A stretch of 64,000 nucleotides of DNA from Arenibacter latericius DSM 15913 (lineage in GTDB: Bacteria > Bacteroidota > Bacteroidia > Flavobacteriales > Flavobacteriaceae): NCBI RefSeq assembly GCF_000424985.1, contig NZ_AUKX01000005.1, forward strand, positions 62,001 to 126,000, written 5' to 3'. The notes below the pieces were generated by a model that made no database searches, was not told the DNA's origin, and saw nothing but the letters and a program-made list of their open reading frames with translations. Positions within the stretch are counted from its first letter, which is position 1. Each line of letters opens with the position of its first letter. A program made the position numbers and the translations under genes. Positions 28,609-36,507 of this stretch are shown piece after piece.

Positions 28609-29868
28609 ATGCAGAAATATATCATCTACAACCTTTTAATACTATGCTGCTCTGCATTTACTGTGGCAACCTTTTACCCCATAGACGGATATGAACGCAC
28701 GGGAATAAAACGTTTAAAGTATTTGGAACTGGTTAAAAGTGGAGAAATAAAATCAGCCTCCCCCCTACCTGCCGGAGCTTATAAATCTTACGAGGAAATT
28801 GACCTTAATCTACTTTCAAAAAAGAAGGATAGTTTGGAGTCCATTTTAACGATAGAAGAAAATTTTCAGAAAGAAATAAACGGACTTTTCAAAGGATTGG
28901 ATAAAAGTTATTCTCTTGCGGTTCTGGATATCTCCGATGTAAATAAGATTCGCTTTGCAAAGCGGAACGAAACTGCAGGCTATCAACCGGGAAGCGTAGG
29001 TAAATTGGCGGTATTGGTAGCGCTGTTTGATCAATTATCGAAAATTTATCCTGACTCCTTTGAAAAACGAATCGATTTATTACGCTCAAAATCCGTTAAG
29101 TCAGGAGTTTGGGGCTTAACAGATTCACATACTGTTCCTATTTTTAATGTAGAGACCCATAAACTTATTAAAAGACAGGTGGTTGCTAGTGACGTATTTA
29201 CCTTATTTGAATGGGCAGACCATATGCTCTCTGTTAGCAATAATGGCGCTGCCAGTATAGTGTGGCGAGAAGCTTTATTAATGGCCGCCTTTGGACAAGC
29301 ATACCCCGAACTTACTCAAGAAGAAGCCGATACTTATTTTAACACTACCCCAAGAAAAGAACTCACCGATTTATCCAACGATATTGTAAACCTACCATTA
29401 CGTAATTTGAACATAAGTTCCGATGAATGGCGATTGGGAAGCTTTTTCACCTCTGGGGCCAATAAATACGTTGGAGACAAAGGAGGAAGTATAGGGTCTA
29501 CCTTGGGATTAATGAAATTCTTAATCCAATTAGAACAAGGAAATGTTATAGATGAAGCCTCTAGCCTTGAGATGAAGCGATTAATGTATATGACGGATCG
29601 CAGGATAAGATATGCACAATCCCCTTCATTAAAAGAAGCCGCTGTTTATTTTAAATCGGGAAGTTTGTACCAGTGTAATAAAACAAGTGGTGAACCTTGT
29701 GGCAAATATATGGGGAACATCACTAATTTTATGAACTCTGTAGCCATTATTGAACATCCAGACAACTGCACCTATATGGTGGTTCTAATGACCAATGTAT
29801 TGCGAAAAAATTCGGCCACAGACCATATGATGTTGGCTAGCAGTATTGATAAAATAATTAAAAAGTAG
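28609..29868 (+). CDS. Exported class-A beta-lactamase-fold serine hydrolase
   Basis: A 419-residue protein with an N-terminal hydrophobic export segment (about 5-22). Beta-lactamase/transpeptidase-fold motifs are all present: SVGK (Ser129, Lys132), SNN (210-212) and KSG (349-351). The C-terminal part holds a pair of cysteines (356, 364). It starts one base after the dikinase stop, so translation is probably coupled and the two products likely work in the same compartment. It may be a peptidase, esterase or amidase; antibiotic hydrolysis is not implied. Its last 11 bases overlap the tail of the converging NTT-HEAT gene. Confidence 0.85.
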   Translation: MQKYIIYNLLILCCSAFTVATFYPIDGYERTGIKRLKYLELVKSGEIKSASPLPAGAYKSYEEIDLNLLSKKKDSLESILTIEENFQKEINGLFKGLDKSYSLAVLDISDVNKIRFAKRNETAGYQPGSVGKLAVLVALFDQLSKIYPDSFEKRIDLLRSKSVKSGVWGLTDSHTVPIFNVETHKLIKRQVVASDVFTLFEWADHMLSVSNNGAASIVWREALLMAAFGQAYPELTQEEADTYFNTTPRKELTDLSNDIVNLPLRNLNISSDEWRLGSFFTSGANKYVGDKGGSIGSTLGLMKFLIQLEQGNVIDEASSLEMKRLMYMTDRRIRYAQSPSLKEAAVYFKSGSLYQCNKTSGEPCGKYMGNITNFMNSVAIIEHPDNCTYMVVLMTNVLRKNSATDHMMLASSIDKIIKK

Positions 29869-32734
29869 GTTTTTCTGTGGATTGAAGGATTTCGGCAGCC
29901 TTTTTCCTAACCTTTACATGAGAATCATCCAAAGCCATTTTTAAAAGGGAATTGTATTTTGGCTCGTTAATTTTTTCAATTAGGTAAAGTACCGCGAACC
30001 TTAGTTTAACATCTTTTCTTTTTAAAAGGATATTATAACATTCATATTCACTTAGTACCTTAACATCCAAATTCTTTAAATTCTTTTCTGAACCTATTTC
30101 TAAAAGGGTAGATTCGGCTACAGGAATCAATTCCTTTTTAAGCTGAATATCTAAGATGTTATCTAGAAATTCAATGGCATGTATCCGTTGTTCCTCTTTT
30201 CCATGCAGTATAGAGTTTAGTATGGGGTCTACATCCTGGGGAGGGTATTTGATGCCTAAAAACTTAAAGATTCGCTGTAATTGCCTATCCAATCGCATTT
30301 CCAACAAATGAATCAAGCTATTTCTGGCCTCGTTTTCTTCGCGCGATTCCGGTATCTCGGAATTTCTTTTATATCGGATGATAATCTGGGAATGAATAAC
30401 GGAAAGTGTATTTTGATATAAGTTGCATTCGTCTAATATTCTTTCCACAACAAATCGGTCGTTAATTTTTAAATGTGGATACTTCCATTTCAATCTTTTT
30501 AAGACCTCAATAGCTTCAATTTTTATAGTATGCTCAGTTTCTCTAGTTAGTTTTATCAGGGTATTAACAGCTTTTTGCGAGGCAAATTTCTCCATCACCA
30601 ATACTACTACCGCAGCTTCTTCCATCTCCAGCTCATTCTCCTTCAATACCATTTCGTATAGAATATCTATTATAGGCTCTCCAAAAAAATATAAGGCTTC
30701 TATACTAGACTTTCTAGTTTCTTTCCCCGGTAACTTAGCAACAATTAAACCCACAAACTGCTCATTCAAGGTTTTAGATGCCGCTGTTATTGCAGTATTG
30801 GCCACAGCACTATTAGGAGACTTTATATGGGTCTTTATCACATCGTAAAACCGTTCTACCTTAGCATTCCCTATAGCTTCCAAAATAGCCTGTGTCTTAT
30901 TTGTTTTTTCCTCTTCGGAACTTAAAAAGGTAAGTTTCGATAATGCTTTTTCTATTCTATCTTCCAAACTAAAGCGGCTTTGCAATAGCTCATTATTTCT
31001 TAATTCTAAGGACAAGCCTACTAAAGCAGCATTGGCAATGGTATTATCATCCACATTGAGATAGGTATTAAAAAGTTGAACCTGATCTTGATCGTAATTC
31101 TTCAACAAATATCTAAACGCAGAAGTGGTGACTTGCTGATCTTTATCCATTATCAGTTCCTGAATGGGTACACATAAATTTTCTGTGTTAAGAAAATAAA
31201 GGTTCTCAATAGCAAGAGCCCTCACCTTGGCAGAAGGATAGCTTAGCAGATTTTTAATGGCATAAAAAAAACGTTCATCCTTCACCTCTAAAGTTTTATG
31301 AAGCATGTGAAGTATCTGATTCTCCGTTCCGCTATTAAGCACCCGGATAACTGTATCTATAATAGACGTAACTTTTATTTCTTTCTTATCTGCCTTTTCC
31401 TTTTTTACTCCAGGTTGTTCCAACAACCCTTTAAACGCTACTATATACTCCCTTCTAAGGTGATAGATAAAATACAACCATATAGAAATTAGGACAATAA
31501 TGATTAAACTGATGTAAGTTGACGGTATTTCTAGTGCATTGATAAAGAATATTAAGATAAAACCGGCCATTCCCGTTGCTATGCTATCTACCACTACATC
31601 TGTAAAGGTTTTGGTTTTCTTTTTAATTTCTATGGGGATGGGTATAGAAAGTAGCTCCGTTGCCGCTTTATTTACAGACTGCTTTAAACTCCCATCTACA
31701 ATTTTAATAAATACCACCACCCACAACTGAGGAAGAATCAATAATAGAACAGACCCAATTAAAATACCTGTCGGCAACCATAATAAGGACTTCCCCACCC
31801 CAAAGGTCCCTACAATTCGCTTGGTAAGAAATAATTGTATTAATAGAGAAATTACACTAAGCGTAGAAAACCAAAACCCAAAAAATGAGGTCAGCTCATC
31901 CTGATCTTGTATAAACCTAGAGGCATAATCACTGTATTGGTAATCTACAAGCTTGGCGATTAGCACACTAATTCCGATAACCAGAGCAATTAAGCTCAGT
32001 AGTTTAGACTGTTTAATGAGTCTAAAAGGGGATTCTCCTTTAGGTACAGACCTTCCTGAAACTTGAAAAGGGTTTAATTTAACTACTTCTGTACTCCATA
32101 TGTAACGGGTAATGGGAAGACAGCATAAAAGCAAAGCCGCTGCAACAAAAAGTAAATTCTCTGTATAAAGTATCTTGGTCAACAAGGAGGTTAAATATCC
32201 TCCAAAAATTCCGCCAGCTATGGCCCCGGCACCAATAAACCCGAAGACACGTTTTGCCTCCCTTACGTTATAGACAAGGTTAGCCATTATCCAAAACTGC
32301 GAGGCGGTAAGCAGTCCAAACAATGCCACCCACACATAGGGTATATAAAGGATATATCCGCTAGTAAGGTTAAAACTAAATGCGATACCAAATAGCACCA
32401 ATGAAATTACCGAACCTATAATAGTCCTATCAACTATTATGTTCAGGGCATACTTTTCCATGGCGCTATCATAAAAATAAGAACCACCAATGGCCATAAT
32501 TGCTGTTAGCACATACCCTAGAGGAAGAGCACTAGAAGAGAGTTCGGAAAGAAATAAGGAATTAATAGTTGGTTTTACAATCAGTAGAACCGTTATAATG
32601 AGGAATATGTTCAACTGCAGCAGGAGCGTTTTTTTCAACTCCTCCTCCTTTAGATCAAAAGCTTTTAGAATATATATTTTAATCAGTGATAAAAGGTGGT
32701 TCAAATGTGGTGCTTTATGTATATTAAATACCAA
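29858..32734 (-). CDS. NTT/ADP-ATP-carrier-like membrane protein fused to HEAT-like repeats
   Basis: 958 residues. Residues about 30-440 contain 11-12 hydrophobic segments with the pattern of the bacterial/plastid nucleotide transporter family, for example YVWVALFGLLTASQFWIMAN, then AKRVFGFIGAGAIAGGIFGG, then KIVDGSLKQSVNKAATELL. From about 450 to the end the protein is soluble and alpha-helical with repeated pairs of helices (for example ALIGLS-, AALVGLSLEL-, VRKKAAEIL-type units) resembling HEAT repeats. The start is TTG at 32734; no ATG exists for about 90 codons. A perfect -7 element nine bases upstream of transcription start supports it. Family membership suggests nucleotide or nucleotide-phosphate exchange, but transport has not been shown and the direction is unknown. 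Confidence 0.8.
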   Translation of the reverse strand: MVFNIHKAPHLNHLLSLIKIYILKAFDLKEEELKKTLLLQLNIFLIITVLLIVKPTINSLFLSELSSSALPLGYVLTAIMAIGGSYFYDSAMEKYALNIIVDRTIIGSVISLVLFGIAFSFNLTSGYILYIPYVWVALFGLLTASQFWIMANLVYNVREAKRVFGFIGAGAIAGGIFGGYLTSLLTKILYTENLLFVAAALLLCCLPITRYIWSTEVVKLNPFQVSGRSVPKGESPFRLIKQSKLLSLIALVIGISVLIAKLVDYQYSDYASRFIQDQDELTSFFGFWFSTLSVISLLIQLFLTKRIVGTFGVGKSLLWLPTGILIGSVLLLILPQLWVVVFIKIVDGSLKQSVNKAATELLSIPIPIEIKKKTKTFTDVVVDSIATGMAGFILIFFINALEIPSTYISLIIIVLISIWLYFIYHLRREYIVAFKGLLEQPGVKKEKADKKEIKVTSIIDTVIRVLNSGTENQILHMLHKTLEVKDERFFYAIKNLLSYPSAKVRALAIENLYFLNTENLCVPIQELIMDKDQQVTTSAFRYLLKNYDQDQVQLFNTYLNVDDNTIANAALVGLSLELRNNELLQSRFSLEDRIEKALSKLTFLSSEEEKTNKTQAILEAIGNAKVERFYDVIKTHIKSPNSAVANTAITAASKTLNEQFVGLIVAKLPGKETRKSSIEALYFFGEPIIDILYEMVLKENELEMEEAAVVVLVMEKFASQKAVNTLIKLTRETEHTIKIEAIEVLKRLKWKYPHLKINDRFVVERILDECNLYQNTLSVIHSQIIIRYKRNSEIPESREENEARNSLIHLLEMRLDRQLQRIFKFLGIKYPPQDVDPILNSILHGKEEQRIHAIEFLDNILDIQLKKELIPVAESTLLEIGSEKNLKNLDVKVLSEYECYNILLKRKDVKLRFAVLYLIEKINEPKYNSLLKMALDDSHVKVRKKAAEILQSTEKPTF

Positions 32735-32748
32735 ATAACTTATTAGGG

Positions 32749-32756
32749 CAAATCTA
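32749..32756 (-). promoter_or_regulatory. -7 element of the NTT-HEAT gene
   Basis: TAGATTTG on the minus strand matches TAnnTTTG exactly, 14 bases upstream of the TTG start at 32734. This placement, the same as for several ATG genes in the window, is the main support for the TTG start. Confidence 0.5.
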
Positions 32757-32830
32757 ATTTACAATAAAATGTGCTTGTATGGGTAACAGGGACTACCTAA
32801 TACTTCACAAATCTAATGATGTAATGCAAT

Positions 32831-33751
32831 TCAATTATTGGCCACCTGGGCGCGTCCTGCCCGTAGTACTTTCTCCACTGGCTTCACAAGATCTCGAATA
32901 ATTTGTTCTCCGGATTCATCATCTATTAAAGCAACTAATATATAACGTCTATTAGGATTCTTCCCCCAGACTAGAACCGAGTCTGAATGAAAATTTCTCC
33001 AGGATCCAGATTTACGATACAATTTTGCAGAGGGTGCAATAACGTCTAGCGTGTTTACAAATTTATGATGCAATTCAGGATCACCCATTATATCTAGCAT
33101 CTGTTTAGATCTCTCCCTATTTACTAATTGACCGTTGGCTAACAAATAATAATAACGGCATACTTGGTTAACCGTTGCGGCATGGGATAAATTCTTAAGA
33201 GGCTCTCTATTAGTAGCTCCACCTCCACCGTAGCGCTTACCTACCCAGAGACCGCCTCCACGCTCTTCATCATAAAACTTATATTTAGGATCGGTCATCA
33301 CGGATTGTATCTTATCATAACCCAATCGATCTATCATCCTTGTAGAAGCTGCATTGCTAGATTTACTAATCATAAGCCTCATATCTTCTCTAATAGTCTG
33401 GTTGTCCTTAAGTTCCCCTTTTTCTAAAGCATCCATGGAAGACAATAAAATGGCAATTTTAGGCAAGCTAGCCGCATACATCATGTAGTTCCCGTTAATA
33501 CTAGCATATTTTGCCTCTTCCGGGTTTTTTAAATCCACAATCCCTACAGCCATTTTTCTATTTTTCATCAACGCCTTCCACTTGGGGTTAGACATAAGTT
33601 CACGTTCTAAACTTTGCTGTAGGCTAGTGCTCGCTAAACTTGCCAACGGTTTCACCTGAGAATCCCGTACTTTAATTGGAAGTTCCTTTTGAGCATATAT
33701 ACCCATAACGGATAAAAATGTAAGCATAAATAGGTAAAGTCTATTTCCCAT
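32831..33751 (-). CDS. Exported class-A beta-lactamase-fold serine hydrolase
   Basis: 306 residues from ATG 33751; a GTG at 33763 would add four residues. Signal peptide with cleavage after IYA|QK near residue 20. Catalytic motifs are SLPK (Ser95, Lys98), SSN (131-133) and KSG (247-249), the class-A beta-lactamase/transpeptidase set (PF13354). A glycine-rich insert near 165-178 (GGGLWVGKRYGGGG) is unusual. It is transcribed toward, and lies 96 nt upstream of, the NTT-HEAT gene. Together with 28609-29868 it is the second beta-lactamase-fold enzyme of this cluster. The substrate is unknown; cell-wall peptide or ester hydrolysis is possible. Confidence 0.85.
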   Translation of the reverse strand: MGNRLYLFMLTFLSVMGIYAQKELPIKVRDSQVKPLASLASTSLQQSLERELMSNPKWKALMKNRKMAVGIVDLKNPEEAKYASINGNYMMYAASLPKIAILLSSMDALEKGELKDNQTIREDMRLMISKSSNAASTRMIDRLGYDKIQSVMTDPKYKFYDEERGGGLWVGKRYGGGGATNREPLKNLSHAATVNQVCRYYYLLANGQLVNRERSKQMLDIMGDPELHHKFVNTLDVIAPSAKLYRKSGSWRNFHSDSVLVWGKNPNRRYILVALIDDESGEQIIRDLVKPVEKVLRAGRAQVANN

Positions 33752-33780
33752 AGTATTGATCACTGTTACAACATATTAAA

Positions 33781-33788
33781 CAAAATTA
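33781..33788 (-). promoter_or_regulatory. -7 element of the serine hydrolase gene
   Basis: TAATTTTG on the minus strand matches TAnnTTTG, 29 bases before the ATG at 33751. It implies a leader of about 24 nt. The rest of the 33764-34062 gap is AT-rich with no gene. Confidence 0.4.
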
Positions 33789-34037
33789 TTCATTTATAGA
33801 ATTACTCCTTGTTAATATTTGTAAATGCTTACTATTTTAAATCCCCTTATTTATATGGTTTTTTAGCCAAAAGCCCTCCTGTAAATGTTAAATCTTTTAG
33901 TATCTTTCTACAAACAGGGACTTTATCTGCATAACTTTAAATTACTCACATAAAAATCCCAAACCAACAAGGAAGGGAGGCCTTACCTTTTTGCTTATTG
34001 TCAAAATTAAAATCAAAGGGTTTTCATCCCAAATCGC

Positions 34038-34045
34038 TATTTTTG
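34038..34045 (+). promoter_or_regulatory. -7 element of udk
   Basis: TATTTTTG matches TAnnTTTG and lies 17 bases upstream of the ATG at 34063. It falls inside the longer possible reading frame starting at 33991 and so argues for the shorter udk start. Confidence 0.5.
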
Positions 34046-34062
34046 GAACAAAATATTTAGAA

Positions 34063-34671
34063 ATGCTAATTATCGGGATTGCAGGAGGAACCGGATGTGG
34101 AAAAACAACCGTAGTAAACCAGATTATCAATGAATTACCAAATAAGGAGGTTGGCGTCATTTCCCAGGACTCTTATTACAACGATCTTTCTCATCTTTCT
34201 TATGAGGAGCGGTCACAAATAAATTTTGATCACCCACGGGCGATCGATTTTGAACTACTTGGAAATCATTTACAGGAATTAAAACAAGGAAACCCTGTTC
34301 ACCAACCAGTGTATTCTTTTGTAAACCATAACAGGACCAAGGATACTATCCTTACCCATCCTAGAAAAGTAATGATTGTTGAAGGCATATTAATTATGAC
34401 CAATCCACAAATTAGGGATATGTTTGATATTAAGATTTTTGTACATGCCGATTCTGATGAACGATTAATTAGAAGGTTAAAACGTGATATTAATGAGCGG
34501 GGAAGAGATCTTGATGAAGTGTTAGATAGGTACCAGAAAACCTTGAAGCCTATGCACAATCAATTTATTGAACCCACCAAAGAGTATGCAGATATAATAA
34601 TCCCAAACAACAAATACAATACCGTTGCCGTAGATATTGTTAGGTCTATCATTAATCAAAAGCTAGCATAG
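34063..34671 (+). CDS. udk: Uridine kinase
   Basis: Pyrimidine-salvage kinase converting uridine and cytidine to UMP and CMP. The start at 34063 is chosen because the protein then begins MLIIGIAGGTGCGKTT, the normal Udk opening with the Walker A motif; the frame extends upstream to 33991 without family similarity. The Walker-B-like and substrate patterns SQDSYY, FDHPRAIDF and VEGILI are present, followed by the lid-like RRLKRDINERGRD. 202 residues, normal length. The FtsB/DivIC-like gene follows after 6 nt. Confidence 0.95.
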   Translation: MLIIGIAGGTGCGKTTVVNQIINELPNKEVGVISQDSYYNDLSHLSYEERSQINFDHPRAIDFELLGNHLQELKQGNPVHQPVYSFVNHNRTKDTILTHPRKVMIVEGILIMTNPQIRDMFDIKIFVHADSDERLIRRLKRDINERGRDLDEVLDRYQKTLKPMHNQFIEPTKEYADIIIPNNKYNTVAVDIVRSIINQKLA

Positions 34672-34677
34672 CTATTT

Positions 34678-35010
34678 ATGGGAATAAAAGAAATAAGGAA
34701 GAAAAAATGGTTTGCCATAGTAACCAATATGTATGTATTGGTACTAACCGCTTTTTTAATATGGATGGTTTTTTTTGATACCAACTCCCTACTCATTCAT
34801 TGGGAATTAAAAAGGGAAATTAGAAACCTAGAAAAGCAACGAGAATTTCTACAAGAGGAAATCTCTAGAGATAAAAAAATCATAGAAAAGCTTTCCGATC
34901 CAGAGGAGTTAGAAAAGTTTGCGAGAGAACAATACTATCTGAAAAAGAAGAATGAAGAGATTTATTTAATTGAATACGAAGACAGTATAAAATCTAAGAA
35001 AGATGAGTAA
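34678..35010 (+). CDS. Septum formation initiator family protein (FtsB/DivIC-like)
   Basis: A 110-residue bitopic membrane protein with a short cytoplasmic basic N-terminus, one TM helix (about 15-37) and a coiled coil (about 43-75, LEKQREFLQEEISRDKKI). A conserved DPEELEKFAREQYYLKK segment follows. FtsB/DivIC proteins join the divisome in the periplasm. It is 6 nt after udk and overlaps the mutase small-subunit start by 8 bases, so udk-ftsB-like-mutA form one transcript. Confidence 0.88.
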   Translation: MGIKEIRKKKWFAIVTNMYVLVLTAFLIWMVFFDTNSLLIHWELKREIRNLEKQREFLQEEISRDKKIIEKLSDPEELEKFAREQYYLKKKNEEIYLIEYEDSIKSKKDE

Positions 35011-36385
35011 TTCTGAGTTGTTTAGTGATTTTCGGGAGATTTCTTTAAAAGAATGGAAACAACTAATACAAGTAGATCTAATGGGAGAGGACTATAATGA
35101 ACAATTAGTTTGGGAATCCCCGGAAGGAATTAAAACAAAGCCATTCTACCATAAGGAAGATTTGGCCAACTTAGATTTACCCAATTTTCAATTAAAAAAT
35201 TCGTGGGGAGTTGGACAGGCCATTTATGCAGGAAATGCGGCCATCGCTAATAAAATTGCCATAAATGCCATAAAAAAAGGAGCAGAAGATCTTCATTTTA
35301 CAATCCCAACACCTACAATAGATCCAAAGGAGTTACTGCGACATATCGATTTGAATAAAAACACCATCTATTTTAACTTACAGTTCCTTTCGGATGGGTA
35401 TTGCAAATCGATTTTAGAGTTCGCAGGAGATAAGGCTCATCATATTTTTTTAAACATTGATATTGTTGGAAATTTAGCACGCACTGGCAACTGGTTTTCT
35501 AATATGAAGCAGGATCACCAGCAGCTAGATAGCATCCTCGGATTAAATCATGACAATACTCTAAGCGTTGATCTTACCCTTTATGAAAATGCAGGTGCCA
35601 ACAAGGTGCAACAACTGGCTTATGCCATGGCACATGCCAATGAGTACCTTAACCATTTAGAGAAAAATAATAAATCACTTTTAAAATCGGCCTTATTTAC
35701 TTTTAAGGTGGCTATTGGCGGAAATTATTTTTTTGAGATTGCTAAACTAAGGGCACTTAGGGTTTTGTATGCTACCCTAGCAAAGGAATATGGAGCTAAG
35801 CCCAATTGCCATATCATTGCTTGTCCTTCCAAAAGAAACAAAACCTTGTACGATAATAATAACAATATGCTTCGCACAACCACAGAATGCATGTCGGCCG
35901 TACTTGGAGGAGCCAATACCGTTTGTAATTTACCCTTTGATACTTTATATAAAAAAGATAATGACTTTAGTTCTAGAATGGCCAGAAATCAGTTGCTTCT
36001 ATTAAAAGAGGAGGCCCATTTTAACAAGGTTGGCAATGTATCAGATGGCAGTTATTACATAGAGACATTAACCCATCAACTAGCTTCCCAAGCGCTAGAC
36101 CTGTTTAAACAGATAGAAGCTGGAGGTGGGTTTTTAAATCAATTAAAACAGCAGCTAATCCAGAAAAAAATTAAGGAAAGTGCGAGTAAGGAACAGGAGG
36201 AGTTCAATAAACAGGAGACCGTCCTTATAGGAACCAATAAATTCCTTGCTAAGGAAGAAGAAATAAAAGATAAATTGGAATTGTATCCTTTTGTAAAAAC
36301 CAAGAGTCGAAAAACGTTGATAGAACCCATCATAGAGAAAAGGCTATCAGAAGAATTAGAGCAAAAGCGCTTGAAACAAGAGTAA
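35003..36385 (+). CDS. mutA: Methylmalonyl-CoA mutase small (beta) subunit
   Basis: A 460-residue MutA-type subunit, the structural partner of the B12-binding large subunit. It begins LFSDFREISLKEWKQLIQVDLMG and shows the (beta/alpha)8 barrel patterns of the family (YENAGANKVQQLAYAMAHANEYL, TECMSAVLGGANTVCNLPFD, DGSYYIETLTHQLASQALDLF). The C-terminal cobalamin domain is degenerate or missing, as usual for small subunits, though it is shorter than typical ones (often about 600 residues). It overlaps the upstream gene by 8 bases. The large subunit starts 122 nt downstream; that gap contains an imperfect AAAACCCC/GGGG-GTTTT stem. Confidence 0.92.
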   Translation: MSNSELFSDFREISLKEWKQLIQVDLMGEDYNEQLVWESPEGIKTKPFYHKEDLANLDLPNFQLKNSWGVGQAIYAGNAAIANKIAINAIKKGAEDLHFTIPTPTIDPKELLRHIDLNKNTIYFNLQFLSDGYCKSILEFAGDKAHHIFLNIDIVGNLARTGNWFSNMKQDHQQLDSILGLNHDNTLSVDLTLYENAGANKVQQLAYAMAHANEYLNHLEKNNKSLLKSALFTFKVAIGGNYFFEIAKLRALRVLYATLAKEYGAKPNCHIIACPSKRNKTLYDNNNNMLRTTTECMSAVLGGANTVCNLPFDTLYKKDNDFSSRMARNQLLLLKEEAHFNKVGNVSDGSYYIETLTHQLASQALDLFKQIEAGGGFLNQLKQQLIQKKIKESASKEQEEFNKQETVLIGTNKFLAKEEEIKDKLELYPFVKTKSRKTLIEPIIEKRLSEELEQKRLKQE

Positions 36386-36507
36386 CTTAAGTTTTAATAG
36401 AGGCAGTTTGGTTATATTACATCAGAAAAATTAAAACCCCAAAGATTAAACAATGGGGGAGTTTTAGACCAGTTTTCTCAGGTGCGCTTTAAAATAATTT
36501 GTAAACA

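Noticed and set aside
28609-29868. Antibiotic-resistance beta-lactamase
   Set aside because: Only the catalytic fold motifs are visible; context and added N-terminal region suggest a cell-envelope hydrolase.
30423-30848. 141-codon plus-strand frame inside the NTT-HEAT gene
   Set aside because: Antisense shadow; the minus-strand frame has clear membrane and repeat patterns.
33991-34062. Longer udk start
   Set aside because: No family similarity before the MLIIGIAGG opening, and a -7 element lies within this stretch.
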